Origin: Coriobacteriaceae bacterium
GTDB lineage: Bacteria; Actinomycetota; Coriobacteriia; Coriobacteriales; Coriobacteriaceae
Direction: 5' to 3'
DNA: 24,385 nucleotides
Assembly: GCA_902364645.1 (NCBI GenBank)
Contig: CABJEP010000022.1
Location: forward strand, 1-24,385
Shown here: piece after piece, positions 1-8,206 of the stretch
Position numbering within the stretch: position 1 is the stretch's first letter
Layout: the number at the start of each line of letters is the position of its first letter
Made by a program: the position numbers and the translations under genes
Notes under the pieces: generated by a model
What the model saw: the letters and a program-made list of their open reading frames with translations, nothing else
Told to the model about the DNA's origin: nothing
Databases searched by the model: none

Positions 1-46
1 GATTTTGCCTCTTGACAATGTCCTGCTCATATTAAAAGGAACGTCC

Positions 47-550
47 CTATCTGTCGCCCACGACCCGCTTGGCCATCCAAGCATGGGGCTGGCCCTCGTC
101 TTCGTAGTCCAGCGGGGCAATCTGCGTGTAACCCGCCTTGGCATAGAGCGGCAGCACGTATTCCTGCGCGTGCAGCTTAATGAGCTTGGCGCCGGCATCA
201 CGCGCGGCGGTATCACTGGCCTCGACAATCTTGCTCGCCAAACCACGACGACGCATAGCCGGCAGCACGGCGACGCGCCCCATAATGTAGGTCTCCCCCG
301 CTGCGACGCCTTCGTCCAAGTCGCACGCCGGCGACACCGGAGCCTCTGCGTCAGCCGCGCGCTCAAGCTCTTCGGGAAACACGCGCGAGCAACCGGCAAG
401 CTCGCCGTCTACATAGAGCGTCACATGAATGCAGTTCGGGTCCTCGTCGATAGCGTCGAACTCATTCTCGTAGCCCTGCTCGTCCATAAAAACGACGCGG
501 CGCACCAACGCCGCGTCATCAAAGCATCCCGTCTTAAGTTGGATATCCAT
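47..550 (-). CDS. GNAT family N-acetyltransferase
   Basis: Predicted acetyl-CoA-dependent acyltransferase of 167 aa; the substrate cannot be told from sequence. The central motif A reads MGRVAVLPAMRRRGLASKI, containing the R-R-G-L-A pyrophosphate-binding loop of GNAT enzymes. The C-terminal LHAQEYVLPLYAKAGY matches the usual motif B region, and the overall layout resembles the ElaA/YjcF branch. I chose the ATG at 550 over an in-frame ATG 18 bases upstream because an AAAGGG ribosome site lies 5 bases before it. The gene starts 39 bases after the cpsB stop on the same strand, so it may be cotranscribed with the cps genes, but nothing in the protein ties it to polysaccharide synthesis. The family call is firm; the role is unknown. 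Confidence 0.85.
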   Translation of the reverse strand: MDIQLKTGCFDDAALVRRVVFMDEQGYENEFDAIDEDPNCIHVTLYVDGELAGCSRVFPEELERAADAEAPVSPACDLDEGVAAGETYIMGRVAVLPAMRRRGLASKIVEASDTAARDAGAKLIKLHAQEYVLPLYAKAGYTQIAPLDYEDEGQPHAWMAKRVVGDR

Positions 551-589
551 GGCTGCCCTTTCATTCAATGAGAACGTTAGGGACAGATT

Positions 590-1240
590 TTAGCGAAAAT
601 GAGCTCCGCGCACGCTAAACTTCGCGCGAGCCTTCGCCAGGCAGTCGTAATGACCCACGTTATGGGCATCGCTCGCGATGAAGCTGTACAGGTTCTGATC
701 GAACAGGCGCTGGGCCGGCTTTTTTTCGCGACCAAAGCGACCACCGGCAATAAAGTCCGCCGAAGCCTGCAGCTTGCAGCCCATATCGACCAGGCGTTCC
801 GCCACGCTTACATCCTTTTGAACCGCACGATAGCGCTCAGGATGAGCGATGATCACCTGGTAGCCACGGCACTGCAAATCGTAAATCGTGTTCTCGTATT
901 CTCTAAACGCATACGCATCGGCATGCGTCGAAAGCTCGAGCAGAAACTCGTTGGTCCCATCGAAATGCAAGTGCTCCGCGGCATCGATACCAAGTTCAAC
1001 GAGCTTTCGATGGTTGACCTCGAAGCCCATCTGGAGCGGAAAACCGTCAGCGTTATCGCGCAGCAGCTCAAAGGCATCCCACATCTTGTCGTAATCAAAA
1101 TAGGGATCACGGCAGTGAGGAGTGCAAACGATTCTGGTTACACCGGCCCGCTTGGCAGCCTCGAGCATCGCCAAGCTCTCATCGAGATCGGCGGCGCCGT
1201 CGTCTACACCCGGCAAGATATGGCAATGAATGTCACGCAT
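590..1240 (-). CDS. cpsB: CpsB/YwqE-type PHP-domain protein-tyrosine phosphatase
   Basis: Metal-dependent protein-tyrosine phosphatase expected to dephosphorylate the partner tyrosine kinase CpsD and so modulate capsule or exopolysaccharide assembly. PHP metal ligands are visible in order: DIHCHILPGVDDG (residues 3-15), TPHC (40-43), FEV (73-75), AHPERY (132-137) and SDAHN (190-194). At 216 aa it is a little shorter than CpsB or YwqE (about 240-255 aa), but all ligand motifs are present, so it is likely active. It begins 17 bases after the cpsD stop, and the three cps genes run cpsC, cpsD, cpsB. Family knowledge supports the pairing with CpsD; the polymer controlled is not revealed because no glycosyltransferase or polymerase gene is in the window. 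Confidence 0.9.
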   Translation of the reverse strand: MRDIHCHILPGVDDGAADLDESLAMLEAAKRAGVTRIVCTPHCRDPYFDYDKMWDAFELLRDNADGFPLQMGFEVNHRKLVELGIDAAEHLHFDGTNEFLLELSTHADAYAFREYENTIYDLQCRGYQVIIAHPERYRAVQKDVSVAERLVDMGCKLQASADFIAGGRFGREKKPAQRLFDQNLYSFIASDAHNVGHYDCLAKARAKFSVRGAHFR

Positions 1241-1257
1241 AGGTCGGCCCTAATCAA

Positions 1258-1995
1258 CTAAACGTTTGCTCGGTTGGTGAAGATGCCCTTTTTGGAAGTG
1301 CCCTGACCGTCGGAGCCCTTCTTAACCTTCTTACCGTCCTTGGTGTAGTAAGAATAGTAGTACTCGCTGGTCTCGGTCTCACAGTAATTCATGACGGTAC
1401 CGATGAGCTTGACCTTCTCGGACTTCTTAAGCTGGGCGATAGCGTTGAGCGCCTCTTCGCGCTTGGTAAAGTCCTCACGCACCACGAACAGCGCGCCGTC
1501 GGTCAGGCTGGCAATCTCGGCAGCATCGATGAAGGTGCCGACCGGAGGAGCATCGAAGATGACGTACTGGAACTTAGCAGACAGTGCCTTGACCAGCTTG
1601 GCAAAGCGATGGGAGACGATGATGTCGGCAGGATTGGGAATATGCGGCTCGGCATCGAGGAAGTAGAAATTCTTCTGACCTGTCTCGACAATCGCCTGGT
1701 CGATAGAAACCTGCTCGGACAGGACTGCATAGAGTCCGCCGCGGGAGCGGACGCCGAGCATATCGGCAAGGGACCTGCGACGCATATCAGCCTCGACCAG
1801 CAGGACACTCTTGCCGCTCGTGGCGATTGCCTGAGCAAGATTAATGGAAACCGTAGACTTGCCCTCGTTGGGAATCGAGGAGGTAACGGTGATGGTGCGA
1901 ATGGGGTCGTCCACGCTCGCAAAGCGGATGTTGGCCAGAAGGGTCTTGGCGGCATTCTGCACAACGAGCTTATCGGTGTTCTTTGCCTTAGCCAT
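1258..1995 (-). CDS. cpsD: CpsD/YwqD-type bacterial tyrosine (BY) kinase
   Basis: Cytoplasmic autophosphorylating tyrosine kinase of polysaccharide export and chain-length control, 245 aa. It has Walker A SIPNEGKST (residues 40-48), Walker A' LLVEADMR (65-72) and Walker B YVIFDAPP (144-151), the P-loop signature of BY kinases. A tyrosine cluster YYYSYY at 212-217 is the expected autophosphorylation tail, followed by a lysine-rich end. There is no transmembrane domain. As in Firmicutes-type systems, the membrane activator is the separate neighbour CpsC, whose stop codon lies two bases before this ATG, so translation is probably coupled. It is the likely substrate of the CpsB phosphatase next door. 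Confidence 0.93.
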   Translation of the reverse strand: MAKAKNTDKLVVQNAAKTLLANIRFASVDDPIRTITVTSSIPNEGKSTVSINLAQAIATSGKSVLLVEADMRRRSLADMLGVRSRGGLYAVLSEQVSIDQAIVETGQKNFYFLDAEPHIPNPADIIVSHRFAKLVKALSAKFQYVIFDAPPVGTFIDAAEIASLTDGALFVVREDFTKREEALNAIAQLKKSEKVKLIGTVMNYCETETSEYYYSYYTKDGKKVKKGSDGQGTSKKGIFTNRANV

Positions 1996-1997
1996 GC

Positions 1998-2654
1998 CTA
2001 TTTACCACCTTTCATAGCCGGAATTCGGCCAACAACAGGAATACCCAGGAGCTCTTCTGCCTCTTCGGCACCGCGGATGCGGGTATTGAGCATGTCTGCC
2101 AAAACGACATAGGCAACTGCGATAAAGATACCGGCGAGGAACGCGACGGCAATATACAGCGTGCGCTTGGGGCCGCTGGGGGCTTCGGGGGTCTTAGCCT
2201 CGTCGATAACGTTGATGCTCTGGGCAGCGCCGACGTTCTGAGCGACCGTACTCACCGAGCTGGCAATGGCCTTTGCGACCTCAGCCGTCTCCTTGGCATC
2301 GGTGCCGGTAACCGAAAGCGTAATGACACGCGTGGTGGTCTCGGAGGAAACAGACACCTTGTAGTCATCCAGATCGGTGAGGCCCAGTTCTTTGGCGGCG
2401 CCGCTCTTAACGCTATCGCTATCCAGCAGCGTGGCGATATCGTTGGAAAGCATCTGGCTCGCCGAGAGATCGTTGTAGCTCATCTGACCGCTATCGTCGG
2501 TCTTGGCGAGAATGTACATGCTCGTCGTCGCGGTATAGGTGTTGTCCATCGCAACGAAGGACACGATGCCCATGGCGATCGCGCAGACCACCGGAAGGGT
2601 GATGACCAGCTTGAGGTGCTTCTTCAGCAGCTGGAACAGTTCGAGAAGGGTCAT
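1998..2654 (-). CDS. cpsC: CpsC/Wzz-type polysaccharide chain-length regulator and kinase activator
   Basis: Membrane co-polymerase of 218 aa with the Wzz fold. It has a short cytoplasmic N-terminus, a first transmembrane helix near residues 15-35, an extracytoplasmic domain of about 125 aa, a proline-containing segment (TPEAPSGPKR) and a second helix near 165-187. The cytoplasmic tail in this family activates the adjacent BY kinase. It is the first gene of the cpsC-cpsD-cpsB run. AAAGG sits upstream of the ATG, and about 195 bases without a gene separate it from phoR, including a phoR terminator, so it probably has its own promoter. The role follows from family knowledge and gene order; the polymer is unknown. 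Confidence 0.9.
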   Translation of the reverse strand: MTLLELFQLLKKHLKLVITLPVVCAIAMGIVSFVAMDNTYTATTSMYILAKTDDSGQMSYNDLSASQMLSNDIATLLDSDSVKSGAAKELGLTDLDDYKVSVSSETTTRVITLSVTGTDAKETAEVAKAIASSVSTVAQNVGAAQSINVIDEAKTPEAPSGPKRTLYIAVAFLAGIFIAVAYVVLADMLNTRIRGAEEAEELLGIPVVGRIPAMKGGK

Positions 2655-2701
2655 GCAGCTTGCCTTTCATTTCCCCAGTTCGGATTGACAAAACTGTCCG
2701 T

Positions 2702-2730
2702 ATGTTATCGCATCTTTTTACCGAGACCAA
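2702..2730 (-). promoter_or_regulatory. candidate cpsC promoter
   Basis: On the minus strand TTGGTC is followed after 17 bases by TAACAT, about 48 bases before the cpsC start. Spacing is ideal, but both hexamers are imperfect. Confidence 0.35.
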
Positions 2731-2789
2731 ACTCTATACATAAGAAACAGGCTCTCCTGTAAAAATGTCGGAAGCAATCGTAAAATTGC

Positions 2790-2824
2790 ACAACAACGCC
2801 GCACCCGAAAGTCAAATGCGGCGT
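2790..2824 (-). terminator. terminator after phoR
   Basis: A perfect 8-bp inverted repeat (ACGCCGCA at 2796-2803, TGCGGCGT at 2817-2824) lies 26 bases after the phoR stop. On the minus strand it is followed by a T-rich but interrupted tract. It separates phoR from cpsC. Confidence 0.6.
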
Positions 2825-2849
2825 CTACATCAATATCTATGTTGTATCG

Positions 2850-4274
2850 CTATGCGAATGGCTCCTCCTGCTGTATGGGAAACGTCACCGTAATGGTGGT
2901 TCCCACGCCCAACTCGCTCGACAGATCGAGCGTGGCGTGATGATACAGGGCCGCATGCTTGACAATGGCAAGCCCCAGGCCGGTTCCGCCGCGTGCCTTG
3001 GACCTACTCTTGTCCACGCGATAGAACCGCTCAAATACCTTGCCCTGTTCTTCAGGCGCGATACCGATTCCCGTGTCGGCGACAGCGAGGAACGGATGGC
3101 CTTCGTCGTTGGTGCCGCACTGCAACGTAACCGTACCGCCGGGTCGATTGTAGCGGATGGCGTTGCTTGCCAGATTATAGATGAGCTCGTCGATCAAGCG
3201 CGACACGCCTTCGATGACCACAGGCTTGGTCTCATGACTTATCGTCACATTCGCTTGACGGGCGACCTGTTCAAGACGCTGCTCAACCGCGTAGATCGCA
3301 CGCGAGAGCTCAATAGGCTCCGTGGAACCAATGGGCACTGCCTCGCCTTCAGTCGCACGTTCGGCCTCGTCCAAGTTAGACAGCGTAAGGATGTCGTTGA
3401 CAAGCGCTGCCAAGCGGCCCGCCTCACGATAGATGCGACCGCCAAAGTTGCGCAGGTCGTCCTCGCCCTCGACCATGCCATTTGCGATGAGCTCGGCATA
3501 GCCCGAAATCGCCGTAAGCGGCGTCTTGAGCTCATGGGTGATATTCGCCGTGAACTCGCGGCGCATACGGTCGTTGTCCGCTAGCACCGCCATTTGGCGC
3601 TTGAGTTCCTGGCGCTGCGACTCGATGCGCTCAAGCATGGGAACCATCTCGGCATAGGCGTGCTCATAGCTACGGCGTGGGTGATCCAAATCCACCTCTT
3701 GTAACGGCGCGATGATGGCACGGGACTCACGGCGCGCCATAAAAAACGAGAGTACTGCACCCGCTGCTGCGATAAGCAGCATCGGCGCCAGCATCGACAG
3801 CAAAATCGCCGCAACGCCAGGCTGGGCCTGCGCCAAGCGAACGACCTGGCCGTTATCAAGGGTGACGGCGCGATACAGCATAATCTCGTCGAGTGTAGAG
3901 CTTGCGCGCTCCGCGGAACCCAAACCACTCTCAAAGGCCTCGATGACCTCGGGGCGATCGCCATGGTTGGGCAGTGTGGAAGGCGACGCCTCGTTGTCGT
4001 AGGCAACAGATCCGTCCTTATTGATCAGCGTGATACGAAGATCCTCGCGATCGAGGCTTCGCAAGAACGGAATGGGCTCCTGCTGCTCGTCGAGGGCGGC
4101 AGCAATGAGCTCAGTTTCCTGCGCCAGATTGGCACTCGTGGCATCCGCCAAAGTGTTTTGCACAAAGAACGCACCCAGCACCGTAAACGCCACGATAACC
4201 GCCATGGCGCAGACAAAGATCGTCACAAAAACGCGGTGCGACAGCGTATGTTTTCCCTGGGGGGCGAAGACCAC
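2850..4274 (-). CDS. phoR: PhoR-type sensor histidine kinase
   Basis: Membrane histidine kinase of 474 aa that should phosphorylate the response regulator encoded just upstream. Transmembrane helices lie near residues 13-37 and 154-179, with an extracytoplasmic sensor domain of about 115 aa between them. The H-box FTANITHELKTPL has the phospho-accepting His at 247. The ATPase domain shows the N-box LIYNLASNAIRYN, G1 VADTGIGIAP, F-box ERFYRVD and G2 GGTGLGLAIVKH, so it looks fully active. Translation starts at a GTG only 3 bases after the phoP stop, indicating coupling. Assignment to phosphate sensing rests on adjacency to pstB as well as on its PhoR-like layout. Confidence 0.85.
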   Translation of the reverse strand: MVFAPQGKHTLSHRVFVTIFVCAMAVIVAFTVLGAFFVQNTLADATSANLAQETELIAAALDEQQEPIPFLRSLDREDLRITLINKDGSVAYDNEASPSTLPNHGDRPEVIEAFESGLGSAERASSTLDEIMLYRAVTLDNGQVVRLAQAQPGVAAILLSMLAPMLLIAAAGAVLSFFMARRESRAIIAPLQEVDLDHPRRSYEHAYAEMVPMLERIESQRQELKRQMAVLADNDRMRREFTANITHELKTPLTAISGYAELIANGMVEGEDDLRNFGGRIYREAGRLAALVNDILTLSNLDEAERATEGEAVPIGSTEPIELSRAIYAVEQRLEQVARQANVTISHETKPVVIEGVSRLIDELIYNLASNAIRYNRPGGTVTLQCGTNDEGHPFLAVADTGIGIAPEEQGKVFERFYRVDKSRSKARGGTGLGLAIVKHAALYHHATLDLSSELGVGTTITVTFPIQQEEPFA

Positions 4275-4277
4275 GGG

Positions 4278-5006
4278 TTACTCCTCCGATGCGGTGGCCG
4301 CGGTGTCGTCGCCTTCGGCACCATCACCGGCAGAAGGCTCGGCCAGGCGATAACCCACGCCGCGCACGGTCTCGATGGCGCTGGCATGCTCGCCCAGTTT
4401 TTGGCGAAGCGTCTGCACGTGCACGTCAACGGTGCGCGAACCGCCGTCGAAGTCCCAGCCCCACACGCTCTGCAGCAACGACTCGCGGGTAAAGACCACG
4501 CCGGGCTTGCGCATGAGGTACTCGAGCAGGTCGAACTCGCGCAGGGTGAGCTTAAGCGGCTCGCCGGCAACGGTCACCTCGCGATGGCTGGGCGAGAGCA
4601 CGATGTCGCCCACGCTGAGCACATCGCTCGCCTGCTTGACCATGCCGCCGCGACGCAGCAGTGCGCGGCAGCGGCTCGCAAGCTCCATGAGCGAAAACGG
4701 CTTAGTCAGGTAATCGTCGGCACCGCCATCGAGCGCCATCACCTTGTCGAGTTCGGTGTCCTTGGCGGTAAGCATCATGATGGGCACCGTCGCCGTCAGG
4801 CGATCGGCACGCAGGCGACGCATAATCGCCAAGCCATCGGTGTCGGGCAGCATGATATCGAGCAGCACAGCATCGGGCACCCGTCGTGCCACGGCAGCTT
4901 TAAACTCGCCATCACACGAAAAGCCCTCGGCCTCGATTCCCTGCTTGCGCAGCGCGTAGACTGTCAAATCCCTGATGTTGTCATCGTCCTCGACGTAATA
5001 GATCAT
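4278..5006 (-). CDS. phoP: PhoP/PhoB-type OmpR-family response regulator
   Basis: DNA-binding response regulator of 242 aa. The receiver domain has acidic residues DDD near 7-9, phospho-acceptor Asp50 in LLDIMLPDTDG, Thr80 and Lys102 in TKPF. The C-terminal winged helix carries the usual LTLREFDLLEYL and SRTVDVHVQTLRQKLG segments. An acidic, alanine-rich tail of about 18 aa follows. A strong AAAGGGG ribosome site precedes the ATG. It lies between pstB and phoR on the same strand and is the likely phosphate-starvation regulator. Targets cannot be read from this window beyond a possible box before pstB. Confidence 0.88.
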   Translation of the reverse strand: MIYYVEDDDNIRDLTVYALRKQGIEAEGFSCDGEFKAAVARRVPDAVLLDIMLPDTDGLAIMRRLRADRLTATVPIMMLTAKDTELDKVMALDGGADDYLTKPFSLMELASRCRALLRRGGMVKQASDVLSVGDIVLSPSHREVTVAGEPLKLTLREFDLLEYLMRKPGVVFTRESLLQSVWGWDFDGGSRTVDVHVQTLRQKLGEHASAIETVRGVGYRLAEPSAGDGAEGDDTAATASEE

Positions 5007-5070
5007 GTTGAACCCCTTTGCGGCCGATATGACCGCATCTTAACCCTAAAGGCACCTGTAAAAGACAGCG

Positions 5071-5946
5071 TCAGCCAAAACGCCCCGTCAAATAATCCGC
5101 GGTGCGCGGATCGGACGGATTCTTGAAGAGTTGCGCGGTGGGCGCGTGCTCCACCAGCTCACCCAGCAAAAAGAACGCAACCGAATCGGAAATACGCGCG
5201 GCCTGCTGCATGTTGTGCGTCACGACCACCAGCGTGCAGGTCTCCTTGAGCTCGCAGGCCAGCTGCTCCACCACCAACGTCGACACAGGGTCGAGTGCCG
5301 AGGTCGGCTCGTCCATCAGCAGAATGTCGGGCTGCACGGCAAGTGCGCGGGCGATGCACAGGCGCTGCTGCTGTCCACCCGAAAGACCCAGGCCTGACTC
5401 TTTGAGCTTGTCCTTGACCTCGTCCCACAGGGCAGCGCGACGCAGGGAGTCCTCGACCAGCTCATCGAGCACGGCGCGGTCGCGCACACCCATACCGCGA
5501 GGACCGTAGGCGACGTTGTCGTAGATGCTCATGGGAAATGGGTTGGGGCGTTGGAACACCATGCCCACGCGCTGGCGCAAACGGCAGATGTCGCAATCGC
5601 CCAGGATATCTTGACCATCGAGCGCAATCTTGCCCTCGATGCGGCAATCCTTGATGCCGTCGTTCATGCGGTTAAAGCAGCGCAGCAACGTGGACTTTCC
5701 GCAGCCCGAAGGCCCGATGAACGAGGTGATCTGCTTGTCGCGGATCTTGATATTCACGTCCTTGAGCGCATGGTGGTCGCCATAGAACAGGTCGATGCCC
5801 TCGACGTCGATGCGCGTCGGCGAGGCGGCAAGACCCTCTGCCGTGGGGCGAGTCGCATCCCCAACCTCGCGCTCATGCGCGGCCTCGGCCTGCGCTTCCA
5901 TGAGTTCTTCAAGCTCCGTGGGCTCCACAGCCGCAGCAGCCGTCAT
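5071..5946 (-). CDS. pstB: PstB phosphate ABC transporter ATP-binding protein
   Basis: ATPase subunit of the high-affinity phosphate importer, which normally works with PstS, PstC and PstA. Counting from the ATG at 5946 (291 aa): Walker [10 protein letters not shown] at 78-86, Q-loop Gln132, signature LSGGQ at 188-192, Walker B LLMDEPT at 209-215 and switch His244. FNRMND and [13 protein letters not shown] are PstB hallmarks. I chose the ATG at 5946 because GGAGG lies 8 bases upstream; the in-frame ATG at 5961 overlaps that site. About 45 acidic, alanine-rich residues precede the usual ABC start, an extension absent from E. coli PstB. Odd context: no pstS, pstC, pstA or phoU is next to it, only phoP-phoR downstream. 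Confidence 0.93.
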   Translation of the reverse strand: MTAAAAVEPTELEELMEAQAEAAHEREVGDATRPTAEGLAASPTRIDVEGIDLFYGDHHALKDVNIKIRDKQITSFIGPSGCGKSTLLRCFNRMNDGIKDCRIEGKIALDGQDILGDCDICRLRQRVGMVFQRPNPFPMSIYDNVAYGPRGMGVRDRAVLDELVEDSLRRAALWDEVKDKLKESGLGLSGGQQQRLCIARALAVQPDILLMDEPTSALDPVSTLVVEQLACELKETCTLVVVTHNMQQAARISDSVAFFLLGELVEHAPTAQLFKNPSDPRTADYLTGRFG

Positions 5947-5960
5947 ACCGCACACCTCCA

Positions 5961-5988
5961 TATCGATATCAATTCAGCAGTATCGATA
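5961..5988. promoter_or_regulatory. paired TATCGATA palindromes before pstB
   Basis: Two identical 8-bp palindromes TATCGATA (5961-5968 and 5981-5988) are exactly 20 bp apart, about two helical turns, just upstream of the pstB ribosome site. The arrangement would suit a dimeric regulator, but the binding protein is unknown. Confidence 0.3.
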
Positions 5989-6022
5989 GTAGGAATCGCG
6001 GCTCATACGCACGTGAGCACAT

Positions 6023-6038
6023 TGTCAAGTGTTTGTAA
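6023..6038 (-). promoter_or_regulatory. possible Pho-box-like repeat and -35 region for pstB
   Basis: On the minus strand TTACA, five bases, then TTGACA lie between the histidine kinase stop and pstB. This resembles the TT-A-ACA direct repeats bound by PhoP-type regulators in Gram-positives, and the TTGACA could also be a -35 element. No convincing -10 was found at the ideal spacing. Confidence 0.3.
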
Positions 6039-6049
6039 GGGCACGCTAG

Positions 6050-7288
6050 CTATGCGGCGGGCAGCTCGATGGTGAATATCGTGTGTTCGGGCGTCGATTC
6101 ACATGCAACGGTACCGCCGTGTGCCGCGATGATCTCCTTGGCAATAGCAAGGCCCAAACCGGCACCACCGCGATTGGTCGCACGCGCCGCATCCAGGCGA
6201 TAGAACTTCTCAAAGATTACCTTGAGCTTAGCCGCAGGGATAGGATCGCCCTGATTGATAAAGCGCACGCGCACGCCACCATCGTCTTGGCGCCTGGCCT
6301 CAATCGTGATGGTCGAGCCCTCGTAGCTATAGGCGACGGCGTTTTTCATGATGTTGTTGAACACGCGGGCCATCTTGTCGCCATCCACGAGCACCGTCAG
6401 GTCCTCGCGAATATCAACTTGGGCTTCCTTATGCTGCTCGTTGAGGATGGGATAGAACTCGTCAGCCACCTGAGCCAGCAGCAACCCCAGATCAACATAG
6501 CCGCGCGTGAGCACGATATCGTGGAAGTCAAAGCGCGTGATATCGAAGAACTCCTCGATGAGCGCATCGAGCCGGTGCGCCTTGTCGAGTGCCACGCCCG
6601 TAAAGCGCGCACGTTGCTCAACCGGCAGCTCAGGAGCCTCTTGCAGCAGCGAAAGATAGCCCACCACACTGGCAAGCGGGGTGCGTAGGTCATGTGCCAA
6701 GTACGTGACCAAATCGTCCTTGCGATGCGACTCGTCACGCAGAGCTTGCTGCACCTTGCGCTCACGGTCACGCACGCGGTTAAGGGCGCCCTCGACCTCC
6801 AAGAAGTCGCCGTCGATGTTATCCCAGGTGTCGGGGTGATCGATCAGGCGATCTTGAATACGAGCGGCCAGCACACAATCGGCATGCTGCTCGCCCTGCT
6901 CGTAGCCATGGTAGTACAGGGCGCGGCCGCAAAAGAACAGCACGCACACGGCAAGCGCCAGCACAAAGCCAAGCATGTTGAATACAAAGCCGGCATCGAA
7001 CAGCACTGGCCCTTCGATGCCGCCGAGCGCCATGGCGCCAATCGCCAACGTCATGGCCCACGCGGCACCGCCAATCACCACGCAACGGCGTACGATTTCA
7101 AATCGATCGATCAGCAAAAAGCCGACAAGCAGCACCGCTAAGACTCCGGCGATGTTGTCGATGCCAATCAGCAGCAGGCTCAGCAAAAAGAGCAGCACCG
7201 TCGCAAGCGCGCGGTTGTCGACGACTGCCCGTACGTATTCAAAGAGTCGATCGGGCACCTCGAATGCCTGCCTATCGTCTTTTGTCAT
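6050..7288 (-). CDS. VanS-like sensor histidine kinase with four predicted membrane helices
   Basis: Sensor kinase of 412 aa paired with the VanR-like regulator upstream. The region around the phospho-accepting His199 (YLAHDLRTPLASVVGYLSLL) is very close to that of VanS kinases. The N-box (FNNIMKNAVAYS), F-box (EKFYRLD) and G2 (GGAGLGLAIAKE) are intact; the G1 region reads INQGDPIP, as is usual in this subgroup. The N-terminus differs from classical VanS: about four hydrophobic helices (roughly residues 28-60, 69-90 and 103-124) with almost no extracytoplasmic loop, suggesting sensing within the membrane or through a partner. I chose the ATG at 7288 over the GTG at 7294 because GGGGAA is well spaced only for the ATG. 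The gene starts 25 bases after the regulator stop. Confidence 0.85.
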   Translation of the reverse strand: MTKDDRQAFEVPDRLFEYVRAVVDNRALATVLLFLLSLLLIGIDNIAGVLAVLLVGFLLIDRFEIVRRCVVIGGAAWAMTLAIGAMALGGIEGPVLFDAGFVFNMLGFVLALAVCVLFFCGRALYYHGYEQGEQHADCVLAARIQDRLIDHPDTWDNIDGDFLEVEGALNRVRDRERKVQQALRDESHRKDDLVTYLAHDLRTPLASVVGYLSLLQEAPELPVEQRARFTGVALDKAHRLDALIEEFFDITRFDFHDIVLTRGYVDLGLLLAQVADEFYPILNEQHKEAQVDIREDLTVLVDGDKMARVFNNIMKNAVAYSYEGSTITIEARRQDDGGVRVRFINQGDPIPAAKLKVIFEKFYRLDAARATNRGGAGLGLAIAKEIIAAHGGTVACESTPEHTIFTIELPAA

Positions 7289-7313
7289 ATCCACTTCCCC
7301 ACCATCAAAGGCG

Positions 7314-8009
7314 CTATTCGATTATGTAGCCGACGCCCCAGACGTTTTTGATAAAGCGCGGCTTTTGAGCGTCGTCGCCAATCTTTTCGCGCAGGTGGCG
7401 AATGTGCACCATCACCGTATTGTTGGAGCCGGGCATAAAATCCTCGTTCCACACCGCGCGGAACAGATCCTCCACGGCTACCACGCTGCCGCGATGCTCA
7501 ACCAGATACAGCAAGATGGAATACTCGATGGGCGTGAGGCGCACCGGTGCACCGTCCACCGTTACGGAACGAGCATCGCGGTTGATCTCCAGGCCGTCGA
7601 GCTGGATGGTCGGCGACTCGGCCGCCTGCGAGCGGCTACCGTAGCTGGTGTAGCGGCGAAGCTGAGCGTGCACGCGCGCGATGAGCTCCAGCGGACGGAA
7701 CGGCTTAACCACGTAATCGTCCGCGCCAAGCGAAAGGCCCTCGATCTTGTCTTGCTGGGCATCGCGCGCCGTCAGCATGATCACAGGATAGGTATGGCCG
7801 GAACGGATCGTACGCAGTAGCTCAAAGCCATCGATATCGGGCAGCATGACATCCAACAGTGCCAGATCGAACTCCTGCTCCAGGATTGCCTTGGCAGCAT
7901 CGGCCCCGCTATAGGCAATCTGGACATCAAAGCCCTCTTTTGTAAGGTAGATACCAACCAAGTCGGCGATGGCCTTCTCGTCATCAACTACCAAAATGCG
8001 CTCGTTCAT
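7314..8009 (-). CDS. VanR-like OmpR-family response regulator
   Basis: Response regulator of 231 aa with Asp53 in LLDVMLPDIDG, Thr80 and Lys102 in VKPFRPLELIARVHAQLRR. The C-terminal winged helix contains LTPIEYSILLYL and SNNTVMVHIRHLREKIGD and ends KNVWGVGYIIE. This pattern closely follows VanR. AGGAG lies 6 bases before the ATG. It is cotranscribed with the kinase downstream and divergent from the D-Ala-D-Ala carboxypeptidase, so a cell-wall role is inferred. No vanH, vanA or vanX gene is present, so vancomycin resistance should not be assumed. Confidence 0.88.
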   Translation of the reverse strand: MNERILVVDDEKAIADLVGIYLTKEGFDVQIAYSGADAAKAILEQEFDLALLDVMLPDIDGFELLRTIRSGHTYPVIMLTARDAQQDKIEGLSLGADDYVVKPFRPLELIARVHAQLRRYTSYGSRSQAAESPTIQLDGLEINRDARSVTVDGAPVRLTPIEYSILLYLVEHRGSVVAVEDLFRAVWNEDFMPGSNNTVMVHIRHLREKIGDDAQKPRFIKNVWGVGYIIE

Positions 8010-8074
8010 GCGTGCTCCTCTCGCGCTCCATTATGCCCGAGGGGACGCATGCCACACACAACAAGCGTTGGTGA

Positions 8075-8090
8075 TTAAGTCGGCCTTAAG
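8075..8090. promoter_or_regulatory. TTAAG direct repeat at 11-bp spacing between divergent genes
   Basis: TTAAG at 8075-8079 and again at 8086-8090 are exactly 11 bp apart, the spacing typical of direct repeats bound by OmpR/PhoB-family regulators. It lies in the intergenic region between the VanR-like gene and the carboxypeptidase gene, so it is a candidate autoregulatory or target box. Confidence 0.35.
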
Positions 8091-8161
8091 CACCCTTGTG
8101 CCCGTTCGGGCGCGGATGTGGGCCACGCACGCACGCGATGATCGCCGACGCCGGCAAACGA

Positions 8162-8167
8162 TATACT
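8162..8167 (+). promoter_or_regulatory. candidate -10 element of the carboxypeptidase gene
   Basis: TATACT lies 39 bases before the chosen GTG start. The hexamer 17 bases upstream (TGATCG) is a poor -35, so the call rests on the -10 alone. Confidence 0.35.
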
Positions 8168-8206
8168 CTAGTTCCAGAAGAGACCATCCCGTCGAAAGCG
8201 AAATCC

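Noticed and set aside
13..18. TTGACA on the plus strand near the left edge as a promoter
   Set aside because: No -10 at usual spacing and the downstream plus-strand frame is antisense to the GNAT gene.
6050..8009. Vancomycin resistance operon
   Set aside because: Only a VanRS-like pair and an ordinary D,D-carboxypeptidase are present; vanH, vanA/B and vanX are absent.
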